64,000 nucleotides of DNA from Hyphomicrobiales bacterium. GTDB taxonomy: Bacteria; Pseudomonadota; Alphaproteobacteria; Rhizobiales; Rhizobiaceae. The DNA lies in contig UCIA01000008.1 in NCBI GenBank assembly GCA_900472295.1, positions 9,640 to 73,639 on the forward strand, read 5' to 3'. The notes beneath the pieces are model-generated. The model was given only the letters and a program-made list of their open reading frames with translations, ran no database searches and was not told the DNA's origin. Within the stretch, counting starts at the first letter, position 1. Each line of letters starts with the position of its first letter. The position numbers and the translations under genes were made by a program. Below are positions 49,036 to 59,072 of the stretch, piece by piece.

Positions 49036-51063
49036 ATGAGCCGTATAAGAGTTGCCGTCGATGTCGGAGGGACCTTCACCGACATCTGCATCATGGACGA
49101 AGATAGCGGCGCGATCCGCATCGAGAAGACCGCCTCCACGCCTGACGATCCCATGCGGGCCATCATGAATGGCGTGGAGCAGGGCCGCATCGATCTTTCG
49201 CAGGTGACGATGTTCTCTCATGGTACGACGGTCGCCACCAACGCGCTGATTACCCGCCGCCTGCCGCGCACCGCAATGGTCTGCACCGAGGGTTTCCGTG
49301 ATGTTGTCGAGATCCGCCGCGCCAACAAGGAAGACCTCTGGGACACCTACAAGGATGTCGCCAAGCCCTATATCCCGCGCCGCGACCGGCTGACAGTCCG
49401 CGAACGGGTCAGTGCCGAGGGCACGATCCTGGAAGCGCTGGACGAAGAGGCCGCGCACCGCGTCGCGGAAATTCTCGTGAAACGGCAGGTCAAGTCCATC
49501 GCCGTCTGCTTCATGAACTCCTATGTCAACGGCGCCAACGAGCGCCGCATGCGTGAGATCCTGAAGGAGGCAATGCCGGATCTGCCGGTCTCGATCTCCT
49601 CGGAGGTCATGCCGGAAATCTTCGAGCACGAGCGTTTTTCCACCACCATGGCGAACGCCGCCTGCGCCCCGGTTGTCGTCGACTACGTGTCGCGTCTCGG
49701 GGAAAAGCTTGCCGCGGCCGGATACAAGCGAGATCTCCTGTTGCTGCACAGCGGTGGCGGGGTCATGACGCCCGCAAGCGTCAAGGATTTTTCAGCCCGG
49801 CTCGCGGGATCGGGCATCGCCGCCGGCGCGATCGCAAGCCGCTTCATCGGAAATCTCTGCGGCTTCCCGAACTCGATCGGCTTCGACATGGGCGGCACCA
49901 GCACCGACGTCTCGCTCGCATGGAACGGGGAGTCGCGCATCACAAAAGACTGGTACATCGAATTCGGATATCCGATCCGCTTCCCCTCCATCGAAGTGCT
50001 GACCATCGGCGCGGGCGGCGGGTCGTTGGCATGGCAGGACGAGGGCGGCAGCCTGCGCAACGGACCGCAATCCGCCGGCGCCTTTCCGGGTCCGGCCTGC
50101 TACAAGAATGGCAACCGCACCGCCACCAACACCGATGCCAATGTCGTGCTTGGCCGTCTTGGCACCAGCCTTGCGGGCGGCAAGATCACGCTCGACCCCG
50201 CCTTGGCCGCCCAGGCGGTGCAGGAGACGGTGGCGGCACCCTTCGGCATGGAACTCCACCAGGCGGCCGAGGCGATCATCGCCGTCGCCAACGCCAATAT
50301 GGGCAATGCCGTCCGGCTTCTCTCCATCAGCCGAGGCTATGATCCACGCGACTTTGCACTCGTCGCTTTCGGCGGTGCAGGCGCATTGCACGGAGCGGCC
50401 GTGGCCAAGGAGCTTTCAATTCCAACCGTGATCGTGCCGCCCAATCCCGGCGTCACCTCCGCGCTCGGTTGCCTTCTCGTCGACGTGCAGCACGATTTCT
50501 CCGAAAGCTTTATGGCCGATGCTTCGACGGTCTCGCCTGCCGAGATGCAGACAGCCTTTGTTCTGATGGAAGAACAGGCCGTCGAGCGTCTGACCCATGA
50601 GGGCGTGGCGCAGGAAGACATGGCGCTGCAGCGTACGGTCGAGATGATGTACCAGGGCCAGTGGCGCTCGCTTGCGGTGTCGGCGCCGGCGCGGATCGAG
50701 AGCATCTGCTCACTGATCGAGGCGTTCCACAACGAGCACGAACGCGAGTTCAACTACCGTCGCGAAGAGGCGCCGGTGTCGATCTTCCGCATCGCGGTCA
50801 AGGCGATCGGCATCGTCCCGAAAGCCGAGATACCGCGGCACGAAGTCTCGCCGCATAAGCCAGAGCCGGTCGGCCGCCGCGGCGTCTGGTTCGACGGCGT
50901 ATCTCATGACGCAGCCGTCTATGAACGCGACCAACTGAGCGCCGGGGCTGCCTTCACTGGGCCCGCCATTGTCGAACAGTTCGATTCCACCACGGTGGTT
51001 CCGCCGGGAATGAGCGCGACCGTCGATGGCTTCCTGAACATTCTCATCGTGACGAAAGGCTGA
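49036..51063 (+). CDS. hyuA: hydantoinase/oxoprolinase subunit A (HyuA)
   Basis: The 675-aa ASKHA-fold subunit has the N-terminal phosphate loop VAVDVGGTFTDICI and a second one in GFDMGGTSTDVSL. With HyuB it forms ATP-dependent ring-opening amidohydrolases: N-methylhydantoinase, 5-oxoprolinase, caprolactamase, and, in diverged members, acetone carboxylase. The longer frame starting at 48784 overlaps the AraC gene; ATG 49036 follows gaaggaa and begins the family sequence. It is separated by 3 bp from hyuB. The ring substrate is unknown, but the neighbouring hydroxylase and transaminase fit a lactam. Confidence 0.9.
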   Translation: MSRIRVAVDVGGTFTDICIMDEDSGAIRIEKTASTPDDPMRAIMNGVEQGRIDLSQVTMFSHGTTVATNALITRRLPRTAMVCTEGFRDVVEIRRANKEDLWDTYKDVAKPYIPRRDRLTVRERVSAEGTILEALDEEAAHRVAEILVKRQVKSIAVCFMNSYVNGANERRMREILKEAMPDLPVSISSEVMPEIFEHERFSTTMANAACAPVVVDYVSRLGEKLAAAGYKRDLLLLHSGGGVMTPASVKDFSARLAGSGIAAGAIASRFIGNLCGFPNSIGFDMGGTSTDVSLAWNGESRITKDWYIEFGYPIRFPSIEVLTIGAGGGSLAWQDEGGSLRNGPQSAGAFPGPACYKNGNRTATNTDANVVLGRLGTSLAGGKITLDPALAAQAVQETVAAPFGMELHQAAEAIIAVANANMGNAVRLLSISRGYDPRDFALVAFGGAGALHGAAVAKELSIPTVIVPPNPGVTSALGCLLVDVQHDFSESFMADASTVSPAEMQTAFVLMEEQAVERLTHEGVAQEDMALQRTVEMMYQGQWRSLAVSAPARIESICSLIEAFHNEHEREFNYRREEAPVSIFRIAVKAIGIVPKAEIPRHEVSPHKPEPVGRRGVWFDGVSHDAAVYERDQLSAGAAFTGPAIVEQFDSTTVVPPGMSATVDGFLNILIVTKG

Positions 51064-51066
51064 GAC

Positions 51067-53034
51067 ATGGCAAAGCTGATTGAAACGAGCCCTGGCCTCG
51101 ATCCGGTAACGTTCGAGGTGCTGAAGAACTCCTTCATCACCACCGTTGACCAGATGGCCGAACAGATGCTTCGCACCTGCTATTCCTTCGTCATCTACAA
51201 CCGAGACTTTTCGAACGCCCTGCACGACGCCGATGGCAACTCCGTCGCCCAGGGCAACTACGACATCGCGGTCCACGTCGGCACGCTGCACAACACGTGC
51301 AAGGAGGTGATCCGGGTCTTCGAGGGCGATATGGCGCCCGGCGACGTCTACGCAATCAACGATCCCTATGCCGGCGGTACGCATTTCAGCGATGTTCGGC
51401 TCGTCCGGCCGATCTTCGACGAAGACAAACTGATCGGCTTCTCCCAGTCGAACGGCCACTGGTCGGATCTCGGCGGCTCCGTGCCTGGTTCCTTCGACGT
51501 CACCGCCCGCGACATGTTCCGCGAAGGCCTGCGGATCACGCCGCTGCGCCTTTTCCAGCGCGGCCGCTTCTGCTCCGACGTCGCCAACATGATCGCGGCC
51601 AATACGCGCGATCCGGCATCGATCATTGGCGACATCCATTCCCAGGCGCAGGCGACGCAGGCGGCCGAGCGCGAACTGTTGCGGCTGGTCAAGAAATACG
51701 GGCGCGGCCAGGTCATGCGCGGTATGGAGGAGGTCCAGGACTACGTCGAACGTGCCGTGCGAAAGCGCCTCGCGGACCTGCCGGACGGCACCTGGGAGAC
51801 GGTTGACTACATCGATCGGGATCTCGGTGCCGGCGAAGGCATGATCCCGATCCGCATCAAGATGACGATCAAGGGCGACACGATCCACTACGATTTTACG
51901 GGAAGCCATTCGACCATTGCCTCGATGTACAATTCCGCCCCGGGCGCGACCTTTTCGGCAGTGGTCGCCGGCATGAAGACCTTCTTCCCGGACCTTCCAC
52001 TCAACAGCGGGTTTTACCGGATGATCGAGGTGACCGCGCCGAAGAACAGCGTCGTCAGCGCGGAATGGCCGGTGGCGGTGACCGGGTTCCTGATGCCGTT
52101 CGAAAAGATCATGAACGCGATCTTCGAGATGTGGTCGAAGATCATGCCCGAACGCGCGATCGCCTGCGCCTTCAACCTCGAATATCTGCTGGCCGGGGGA
52201 CGGGATGCGCGCAAACCAGAAAAGCCGATCTTCATGTTCTACGAATGGCTGCCCGGCGGATGGGGCGGGCGCAACGGCAAGGATGGCGCCGATGTCACCA
52301 CGGCCTGCTTCGGAACGGGGCTGATGTCGCAGCCGAACGAAGGCAACGAGCGGGTGAATCCGACCCGGACGATCGAGTTCCAGATCAAGCAGGATTCAGC
52401 CGGTCCCGGCAAATGGCGCGGCGGCGTCGGCGTGCAGAAGACCTCGTTGTTGCTGGAAGCCGAAAATGCCGTCATGTCCTACATTTGCGACCGCGAGCGC
52501 GCTGTCGTCTGGGGCGTCGAAGGAGGCCTGCCGTCGATGCCCCACGGCTTGACCATGAAGCGCGCCGGAGAAGAGACCGAGATCTGGCTCGGCTCCGTAT
52601 TCTCCGATTACTCCGTCCACACAGGTGACCAGTTCGCTCGTCCGACGGCCGGCGGCGGCGGTTTCGGCGATCCACTGGAGCGCGAGCCACGCAAGGTGAT
52701 GGAGGACGTGATCGACGACTACGTTTCCCTGGAGCGCGCCAAGACTGACTACGGCGTGGTGATCCGCGAAATCGACCGCGACCTGTGCCAGTACGAAATC
52801 GACGAGCCGGCAACCGAAGCCTGTCGTGCCGATATCCGGGCGAAACGGAAGGACTGGGCACGCATGGATCCTGAGGAGGTCGCGCGCAAATACCGCTCCG
52901 GCGAGATCGATACGCTCGATGCGGTTCGGCATTATGCCGTGATCCTCGACTGGGAGACTGGCGAGCTCCTTCCCAAAACCACCGCCCAGTTCCGCGAGAG
53001 CTTCGAGAAACGGACCGTCGCTCACTGGGCCTGA
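51067..53034 (+). CDS. hyuB: hydantoinase/oxoprolinase subunit B (HyuB)
   Basis: The 655-aa partner of HyuA has the PF02538 pattern: DPVTFEVLKNSFITTVDQMA at the N-terminus, DPYAGGTHFSDV near 100-111, and GGWGGRNGKDG plus PTAGGGGFGDP further on. The C-terminal ~100 residues look like an extension. Complex formation with HyuA in the cytoplasm is expected. Confidence 0.9.
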   Translation: MAKLIETSPGLDPVTFEVLKNSFITTVDQMAEQMLRTCYSFVIYNRDFSNALHDADGNSVAQGNYDIAVHVGTLHNTCKEVIRVFEGDMAPGDVYAINDPYAGGTHFSDVRLVRPIFDEDKLIGFSQSNGHWSDLGGSVPGSFDVTARDMFREGLRITPLRLFQRGRFCSDVANMIAANTRDPASIIGDIHSQAQATQAAERELLRLVKKYGRGQVMRGMEEVQDYVERAVRKRLADLPDGTWETVDYIDRDLGAGEGMIPIRIKMTIKGDTIHYDFTGSHSTIASMYNSAPGATFSAVVAGMKTFFPDLPLNSGFYRMIEVTAPKNSVVSAEWPVAVTGFLMPFEKIMNAIFEMWSKIMPERAIACAFNLEYLLAGGRDARKPEKPIFMFYEWLPGGWGGRNGKDGADVTTACFGTGLMSQPNEGNERVNPTRTIEFQIKQDSAGPGKWRGGVGVQKTSLLLEAENAVMSYICDRERAVVWGVEGGLPSMPHGLTMKRAGEETEIWLGSVFSDYSVHTGDQFARPTAGGGGFGDPLEREPRKVMEDVIDDYVSLERAKTDYGVVIREIDRDLCQYEIDEPATEACRADIRAKRKDWARMDPEEVARKYRSGEIDTLDAVRHYAVILDWETGELLPKTTAQFRESFEKRTVAHWA

Positions 53035-53163
53035 GCGCTGGATGCCAGAGCTATCTGTTTTTTCGATACCATGTTCAAGGAATTACTATTTCACAGGAGC
53101 CTGAAGCTGGAGCAACAATGCTGCAGCGCCGCGAAAGTCGGCTGCTTCCGAGGGGTATGACAG

Positions 53164-54015
53164 ATGGCACCAGGCGTGGAACGATCGTTCACCGCGGCCA
53201 GCACACTTGAAGAGGCAATGGCCGCACGCCGGCAAGGTGCGGCGGTGCTGGCCGGCGGCACCTGTATGATGCGTGATCCACGGCGCGGGATCGACCTTCC
53301 CGAGGCGGTGGTCGCGCTCCACCGGATACCGGCCTTGTCCAAGGTCGAAATCGAACCGGATCATGTCGTGATCGGCGCAGCTGTTACCCACGTGGTGCTT
53401 GGCCGCGCGTTGCACGGGGCAGCGGGCTTCGAAGGTCTGGTTGCCGCGGCGCAGGGTGCGGCTAATCCCGGCATCCGAAGGGTGGCCACCGTGGGCGGCA
53501 ACCTTTGTGCTTTCGACTTTGCCGCCGCCGATCTCTCCCCTGCGCTTCTCGTCTGTGAGGCGACGGTGGAGCTGGAGACCTTCAAAGGCCCAAAACTCCT
53601 CGGTATTTCGGATTTCCTCAAAGACCGGCATACGCTGCTGACCGAAGCGATCGTGACGAGAATTCATCTGCGCCGCGACCTGATCGCAAGTGCTCATATC
53701 CGCCTGCCGCTTCGCAAAGCCGGCGACTACCCGGTCGCCATCGTCTCGCTTGCGGTGGACAAGGACAAACGATGTCGCATTGCCGTCGGCTCGGTGGAGC
53801 CGGTAGCGCGGCGCTGGACGGCGCTCGAACAGGCCATGGCGGCAGGCCCGCCTTCCGCGCTCGATCCGGAACGCGCCGCCGGGTTTGCACTGGAGCACAA
53901 TGATTTTCAGGGCCGCGACGGCAGGGAAGCCGAGGGTTGGTACCGGCGCCAGGTTCTTCCGCCGCTGGTCAAGCGCGGTGTTGCCGCACTTCTCAAGACC
54001 GAGGGCCTGGCATGA
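53164..54015 (+). CDS. molybdenum hydroxylase FAD subunit (CoxM/XdhB-like)
   Basis: The 283-aa FAD-binding subunit has the N-terminal FAD motif LAGGTCMMR and the central AANPGIRRVATVGGNLC. It passes electrons from the iron-sulfur subunit to an acceptor. It is the first of three subunit genes in medium-small-large order, with a 4-bp ATGA overlap to the next, and lies 129 bp after hyuB. Confidence 0.88.
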   Translation: MAPGVERSFTAASTLEEAMAARRQGAAVLAGGTCMMRDPRRGIDLPEAVVALHRIPALSKVEIEPDHVVIGAAVTHVVLGRALHGAAGFEGLVAAAQGAANPGIRRVATVGGNLCAFDFAAADLSPALLVCEATVELETFKGPKLLGISDFLKDRHTLLTEAIVTRIHLRRDLIASAHIRLPLRKAGDYPVAIVSLAVDKDKRCRIAVGSVEPVARRWTALEQAMAAGPPSALDPERAAGFALEHNDFQGRDGREAEGWYRRQVLPPLVKRGVAALLKTEGLA

Positions 54016-54509
54016 CCGTGACATTCCAGCTGAATGGCGAGGACTGCCGCTTTCATGGCGATCCGATGACGCCGCTCGTCGACATCTTGCGGCAGGAACG
54101 ATTCCTGACCGGAACCAAAGCCGTGTGCCGCGAAGGCTTTTGCGGCGCGTGCACGGTGCATGTCGACGACGAAGCGGTGCCGTCCTGCCTGAAGCCGGTT
54201 GGGCTCGTCGAGGGATGCGCGGTGACGACCATCGAGGGCTTGAGTTCCGGAAACCAGGCGCTGCACCCGCTCCAGGCCAATTTGGAGGCCGCCGACGCCG
54301 TGCAATGCGGCATGTGCTTTCCGGGAATGGTCATGAGCCTTTCGGCGTTCGTGCGTGACAATCCGCATGCGAGCCGTCCTGAAATCAAGGCCGCGATGGT
54401 CGGCAACATCTGCCGCTGCACGGGATATGAGCGGATCGTCGACGCCGTGGCCGACTGCCTCGACCAGGCGCGCAAGGCCGGCCAGTTGGTGGGAGGCATC
54501 AATGTCTGA
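54012..54509 (+). CDS. molybdenum hydroxylase 2Fe-2S subunit (CoxS-like)
   Basis: The 165-aa subunit carries two [2Fe-2S] clusters. The plant-type N-terminal cluster is in CREGFCGACTVHVDD plus a later Cys (PSCLKP). The C-terminal helical cluster is in QCGMCFPGM and CRCTGYERI. The start at 54012 is fixed by the ATGA overlap with the FAD-subunit gene and it overlaps the large-subunit gene by 8 bp. Confidence 0.93.
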   Translation: MTVTFQLNGEDCRFHGDPMTPLVDILRQERFLTGTKAVCREGFCGACTVHVDDEAVPSCLKPVGLVEGCAVTTIEGLSSGNQALHPLQANLEAADAVQCGMCFPGMVMSLSAFVRDNPHASRPEIKAAMVGNICRCTGYERIVDAVADCLDQARKAGQLVGGINV

Positions 54510-56850
54510 GCTGTCCGCCACGGTGATGAATCTTCCCCGCCGCGATGCGCAGGACAAGCTGCGCGGGCGGACGAAATACACCAACGACCGGGTTCGCCCC
54601 GACATGCTGCATGCCGTTCTGCTGCGCTCGACCGTTGCTGCGGGGCGTATCCGCAGGCTCGACGTTTCGGCGGCACTTCGCTGTCCTGGCGTGCGCGCGG
54701 TGGCGACCGGCGCCGATGCGCCAGGGCTCTACGGCATCGGCATTGCCGACCATCCGCTCCTGGCCATCGACACGATCCGCTATCACGGCGAGCCGATAGC
54801 CGTCATCGCCGCCGAGACGGAGAAGCAGGCGCGGGCGGCACTTGCCGCCATCATGCTCGAGGTCGAGCCGCTGGCACCGGTCTCCACCATGGCTGCAGCG
54901 CTCCAGCCCGCCGCCCGTCTCGTCCACGAGGGCTGGCGCGGCTATGAGGTGATCACGGAAGGCGGTGCACGTGCCGGCAACATCGCATGGGAGGCCAAAT
55001 CCAGTCGCGGCGATGTCGACGCTGCCTTCGCTCGCCCCGATATCCGCATTGTCGAAAGCAGTTTCACCGTCGGCAGGCAGAGCCATGTGCCCTTCGAGCC
55101 GCGCGTTGCCATCGGCTCCTGGGAGGACGGCCGTGCTCACATCCAGACCTCGACGCAGGTGCCCTGGACAGTGCGCAACGTCACCGGAAGGGTCATGCAG
55201 CTTCCGCCCGGGCGTGTGCGGGTCACCGTACCTCCTGTCGGTGGCGGGTTCGGCCTGAAATTCGATGCCTCCATAGAGCCGATCACGGCACTTCTGGCGC
55301 GGATGACCGGGCGCACGGTGGTGCTGGAAAACACCCGACAGGAAGAGATGGCAACCTGCCTCTGTCGCGAGAATGCGGAAATCCGCATTCGCTCCGCTGT
55401 CACCGCCGAAGGACACATCGCCGGGCGCGAGGCGGTCGTGCTGATGGACTGCGGTGCCTATGGCGGCGAACAGGTTTTTCTGACGACGATGACGGCGCAC
55501 ACACTCGGCGGCAATTACAAGGTCGGCGCCACGCGGCTCGTCAGCCGCGCCGTTTACACCAACACGCCACCCAACGGCGCTTTCCGGGCTTGCAACGGCG
55601 TCTACAACGCCTTCGCGTTGGAGCGACATACCGACGAAATCTGCGATGCGCTGGGCTTCGATCCGATGGAGTTCCGGAAGAAAAATGTCCTGGGAGATGG
55701 CGATCTCGGTGCCACCGGCCAGGTTTTCGAAGACGACGTGCTGGGTCCGATGCTGGGTCGTATGGAGGCGTTGCGTGCCACCACCGGCACATCGGAAGCG
55801 AAGGCCGACGGCAGGCTCTACGGAATGGCGACCACGGTCGGCACATGGTTCGTTTTCGTCGGACCCTCGGCGGCGACGGTGAATTTGAACGCCGACGGCA
55901 GCGCAACGCTGGTCACGTCGGGTGTGGAGATCGGATCGGGCACGATGGTGCAGTCCCTGCCGCAAATCGTTGCTGGGCAGCTCGGCCTTGCTCCCGACCA
56001 GGTGATCGTGCGCGAAGCTGATACAGATGCCGCCGGTCTCGATGTTGGCGTTGGTGGCGGACGGACTACCGTCTCCATCGGCGCGGCAAGCGTGGCCGCC
56101 TGCGCGGAGGTGCGGGAGAAGCTGCTGCGCACCGCCGGCGAGATGCTCCAGACCCGACCGGAAGACCTGGTGCTGCGGGACGGTCGTGTCGAGATTACGG
56201 CACGTCCCGGTTCCGGCATGTCGATCCCCGTTGTCGTCGCCCATGCGCAGGCCACCACCGGCCCGATCACGGGAAGCGGCGCCTTTACCGCCAGGAACAC
56301 GCCGGCAATGTCCGGCTGCGCCATGGGGCATTTCATCGATGCGCTCGACATCCCCGTCTTCGTCGTTCACGAGGCCGAGGTGGCGGTTGATCCGGACACC
56401 GGTCATGTCGAGGTGCTGGCCTATCGCGTGGTTCAAGATGTCGGCCGTGCGCTCAACCCGCGCGCCATCCTGGGCCAGATTCAAGGCGGCGTGGTGCAGG
56501 GGCTGGGCTATGCGTTGCATGAGGAGGTGACGCTCACCGCCGACGGACGCATCGCGCAGGACGATTTCGAGACCTATCGCCTGCCGCTGGCGCAGGACGC
56601 GGTTCCGGTTGCCGCCGACCTCTACGAGGGCGCACCGTCGATGGGGCCGCTCGGCACCAAGGGCGCGGGCGAGGTGCCAATCCTGGCGGTTGGCGCGGCG
56701 ATCGGCTGCGCGGTGGCACGCGCCATCGGCAAGCCGGTGCGGCAGCTGCCACTGACGCCGCCGCGCGTGCTTCGACTGCTGCACGAGCGCGAACCACCGC
56801 CGGAACTCTCGCACATCGCCCCCGGCTGGGCAGCAAACACTCTGGGCTGA
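54502..56850 (+). CDS. molybdenum hydroxylase large subunit (CoxL/XdhA-like)
   Basis: The 782-aa subunit should hold the molybdopterin cytosine dinucleotide cofactor and the active site. Visible family elements are VPPVGGGFGLKFD, NTPPNGAFRACNG and the C-terminal catalytic glutamate in LGTKGAGEVPIL. The AYxCSFR loop that marks true CO dehydrogenase is absent, so hydroxylation next to nitrogen in a heterocycle, or of an aldehyde, is more likely. The GGAGG site and overlap with the small-subunit gene fix the start at 54502. No maturation factor (CoxD/XdhC-like) is in the window. Confidence 0.9.
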   Translation: MSELSATVMNLPRRDAQDKLRGRTKYTNDRVRPDMLHAVLLRSTVAAGRIRRLDVSAALRCPGVRAVATGADAPGLYGIGIADHPLLAIDTIRYHGEPIAVIAAETEKQARAALAAIMLEVEPLAPVSTMAAALQPAARLVHEGWRGYEVITEGGARAGNIAWEAKSSRGDVDAAFARPDIRIVESSFTVGRQSHVPFEPRVAIGSWEDGRAHIQTSTQVPWTVRNVTGRVMQLPPGRVRVTVPPVGGGFGLKFDASIEPITALLARMTGRTVVLENTRQEEMATCLCRENAEIRIRSAVTAEGHIAGREAVVLMDCGAYGGEQVFLTTMTAHTLGGNYKVGATRLVSRAVYTNTPPNGAFRACNGVYNAFALERHTDEICDALGFDPMEFRKKNVLGDGDLGATGQVFEDDVLGPMLGRMEALRATTGTSEAKADGRLYGMATTVGTWFVFVGPSAATVNLNADGSATLVTSGVEIGSGTMVQSLPQIVAGQLGLAPDQVIVREADTDAAGLDVGVGGGRTTVSIGAASVAACAEVREKLLRTAGEMLQTRPEDLVLRDGRVEITARPGSGMSIPVVVAHAQATTGPITGSGAFTARNTPAMSGCAMGHFIDALDIPVFVVHEAEVAVDPDTGHVEVLAYRVVQDVGRALNPRAILGQIQGGVVQGLGYALHEEVTLTADGRIAQDDFETYRLPLAQDAVPVAADLYEGAPSMGPLGTKGAGEVPILAVGAAIGCAVARAIGKPVRQLPLTPPRVLRLLHEREPPPELSHIAPGWAANTLG

Positions 56851-56862
56851 GGCAAGCAAACC

Positions 56863-57594
56863 ATGGTCACCTTGAACTGCGACATGGGGGAAAGTTACGG
56901 CAATTGGCGCTTCGGCGACGATGCCGGCATCATGCCTCATATCGATTGCGCCAACATCGCTTGCGGCTTCCACGCCTCCGATCCATGGACGATGCTGAAG
57001 ACCGTGCGGCTCGCGCTTTCGCATGGCAAGCAGGTTGGCGCGCATCCTTCGCTTCCCGATCGCGAGGGGTTCGGCCGGCGCGAAATGAAACTTCAGCCGG
57101 AGGAGCTGACCGCCGCCTTCCTCTACCAGATCGGTGCTCTGACAGGGATGCTGGCCGCCGAGGGCGGGCAGCTCGGGCATGTCAAGCCGCACGGCATCAT
57201 TTACGGCATGGCCGCGCACGACATGGATACTGCGCGAGCAATTGCCGCGGCGGTCAAGCCGTTCGGCGTCCCGCTCTTCGGTATGGCGGGAACCTGTCAC
57301 GAGACGGCAGCAGCTGAACTCGGCGTTGCCTTCGTGGGCGAGTTCTTTCCCGATCTTGCCTACGCTTCCGGCGGCAGCCTGATCATCCCGCGCGTACAGT
57401 CGGCCATCGACCTGACGCTTGCCGAGCACCGCATGGTGAGGGCGCTTACCCGACGCGAACTCGTCACCACAGACGGCACGGTCCGCCCGGTTGACTTCGA
57501 CACCGTCTGCATCCACTCCGATCCGCCGAATGCGCGCGACGTCGCCGCGCTGATGCGGCGGGTCATCGACGCCCAATCCAAAAGCCTTTCATGA
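56863..57594 (+). CDS. LamB/YcsF family, 5-oxoprolinase subunit A (PxpA-like)
   Basis: The 243-aa protein begins with the family signature LNCDMGESYG followed by ANIACGFHASDP, and keeps GQLGHVKPHG. PxpA with PxpB and PxpC forms the bacterial ATP-dependent 5-oxoprolinase. Here no PxpB or PxpC lies nearby; its partners may be HyuA/HyuB encoded upstream, or subunits elsewhere. It begins 12 bp after the hydroxylase large subunit, so it belongs to the operon. Confidence 0.88.
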   Translation: MVTLNCDMGESYGNWRFGDDAGIMPHIDCANIACGFHASDPWTMLKTVRLALSHGKQVGAHPSLPDREGFGRREMKLQPEELTAAFLYQIGALTGMLAAEGGQLGHVKPHGIIYGMAAHDMDTARAIAAAVKPFGVPLFGMAGTCHETAAAELGVAFVGEFFPDLAYASGGSLIIPRVQSAIDLTLAEHRMVRALTRRELVTTDGTVRPVDFDTVCIHSDPPNARDVAALMRRVIDAQSKSLS

Positions 57595-57689
57595 TTCATT
57601 TTTCTGTATCGTAAAGGCTCCACGCATGAGATCGACGACGATCTCGAACTCACAGCCCGAACCATTTCCACAAGCCGCTGAGGACTTCC

Positions 57690-59072
57690 ATGGAAGCGCT
57701 TTCCAACTCTCTCGTCGCCGCCGACATCGCCACCACCATGCACCCCTATACCAATCTGCGTCAGCACGAAAAAACCGGGCCGCTGATCATCAGCCGCGGC
57801 GACGGCATCCGTGTGTATGACGAGCACGGCAAGGAATATATCGAAGGGCTCGCGGGGCTGTGGTCGGTGGCCGTCGGCTTTTCCGAAAAGCGATTGGCCG
57901 ACGCCGCCTATCAGCAAATGCTGAAGCTGCCCTATTACCACACCTTCTCCTCCAAGGCGCATGAGCCGTCCATCCGGCTCGCGGAGAAACTCGTGGAGAT
58001 GACGCCGCAAAACCTGACGCATGTTTTTTTCACCTCGTCGGGCTCGGAAGCCAACGACACCATCGTCAAGATGATGTGGTTCATGAACAACGCGTTGGGC
58101 CGGCCCAAAAAGAAGAAATTCCTGGCACGGACCAAGGGCTATCACGGCATCACCGTCGCCTCCGGCAGCCTGACGGGCCTGCCGATCAACCATCGCGACT
58201 TCGACCTGCCGGCGATTCCCGTTCGCCACCTGACCTGCCCGCACTTCTATCGTTTCGGCATGGAGGGCGAAGACGAAGCGGCCTTCACGGCGCGTCTGCT
58301 CGCCGAACTGGAAGCGGTGATCGCGGAAGAAGGGGCCGACACCATCGCAGCCTTCATAGGCGAACCGGTGATGGCAGCTGGCGGCGTCCTGCCACCGCCG
58401 GTCGGGTACTGGGAAGGCGTCGAGAGAATCTGCCGGGCAAACGATATCATTCTGATAGCAGATGAGGTGATCTGTGGTTTCGGGCGGCTCGGCACGCCCT
58501 TTGGCTGCCAGAAATTCAGCTTCACGCCTGATATCATGACGCTTTCCAAACAGATCACCTCCTCCTACATGCCGCTGGCCGCGGTGGTGTTTTCGGAGGC
58601 GATCTATCAGGCGATCGCCGACAACACCGCAGCGATCGGCAATTTCGGCCACGGCTTCACGGCGTCGGGTCATCCGGTCGCCACGGCGGTGGGTCTCGAA
58701 AACCTCGCCATCTACGAGGAGCGGGACCTGATCGGAAACGCGGCCCGCCTCGAGACGTCGTTCCAGGCCGGCATCCGCTCATTCGCCGATCACCCGCTTG
58801 TCGGCGAGGCGCGGGGCACCGGTCTTATCGGCGCCGTTGAGCTGGTGGCGGACAAGGCGACGAAACGCCCCTTCGCCAAGGTCGGACGGGCAGGGGCTAT
58901 CGCATCAGGGATCGGCCACGAGGAGGGCCTCATCTTCCGCGCCATCGGCGATCAGCTTGCTCTCTGTCCACCGATGATCACGACAGAAGACGATGTGAAG
59001 GAAATCATGACGCGCATGGGCCGGACGCTTGAGCGCCTGACCGGTGCGGTCGCCTGGGAGAGACTCGAATGA
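57690..59072 (+). CDS. class III omega-aminotransferase
   Basis: The 460-aa PLP enzyme has the PLP lysine K287 (TLSKQITSSYMPL), the D258 partner in ILIADEVICGFGRLG, and SSGSEANDT at 116-124. Class III enzymes move the terminal amino group of omega-amino acids or amines to pyruvate or 2-oxoglutarate. In this operon it would take the amino acid freed by HyuAB ring opening. It overlaps the next gene by four bases (ATGA). Confidence 0.92.
   Translation: MEALSNSLVAADIATTMHPYTNLRQHEKTGPLIISRGDGIRVYDEHGKEYIEGLAGLWSVAVGFSEKRLADAAYQQMLKLPYYHTFSSKAHEPSIRLAEKLVEMTPQNLTHVFFTSSGSEANDTIVKMMWFMNNALGRPKKKKFLARTKGYHGITVASGSLTGLPINHRDFDLPAIPVRHLTCPHFYRFGMEGEDEAAFTARLLAELEAVIAEEGADTIAAFIGEPVMAAGGVLPPPVGYWEGVERICRANDIILIADEVICGFGRLGTPFGCQKFSFTPDIMTLSKQITSSYMPLAAVVFSEAIYQAIADNTAAIGNFGHGFTASGHPVATAVGLENLAIYEERDLIGNAARLETSFQAGIRSFADHPLVGEARGTGLIGAVELVADKATKRPFAKVGRAGAIASGIGHEEGLIFRAIGDQLALCPPMITTEDDVKEIMTRMGRTLERLTGAVAWERLE

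Noticed and set aside
54502..56850. The CoxL-like subunit as a CO dehydrogenase for carboxydotrophy
   Set aside because: The AYxCSFR active-site loop of form I CO dehydrogenase is absent and no cox maturation genes are near; the context is heterocycle catabolism.
54499..57576. A 1025-codon minus-strand open frame antisense to the molybdenum hydroxylase and PxpA genes
   Set aside because: It is a high-GC codon-bias shadow. Its translation is His/Arg/Gly-rich without domains, while the plus strand encodes clear enzyme families.
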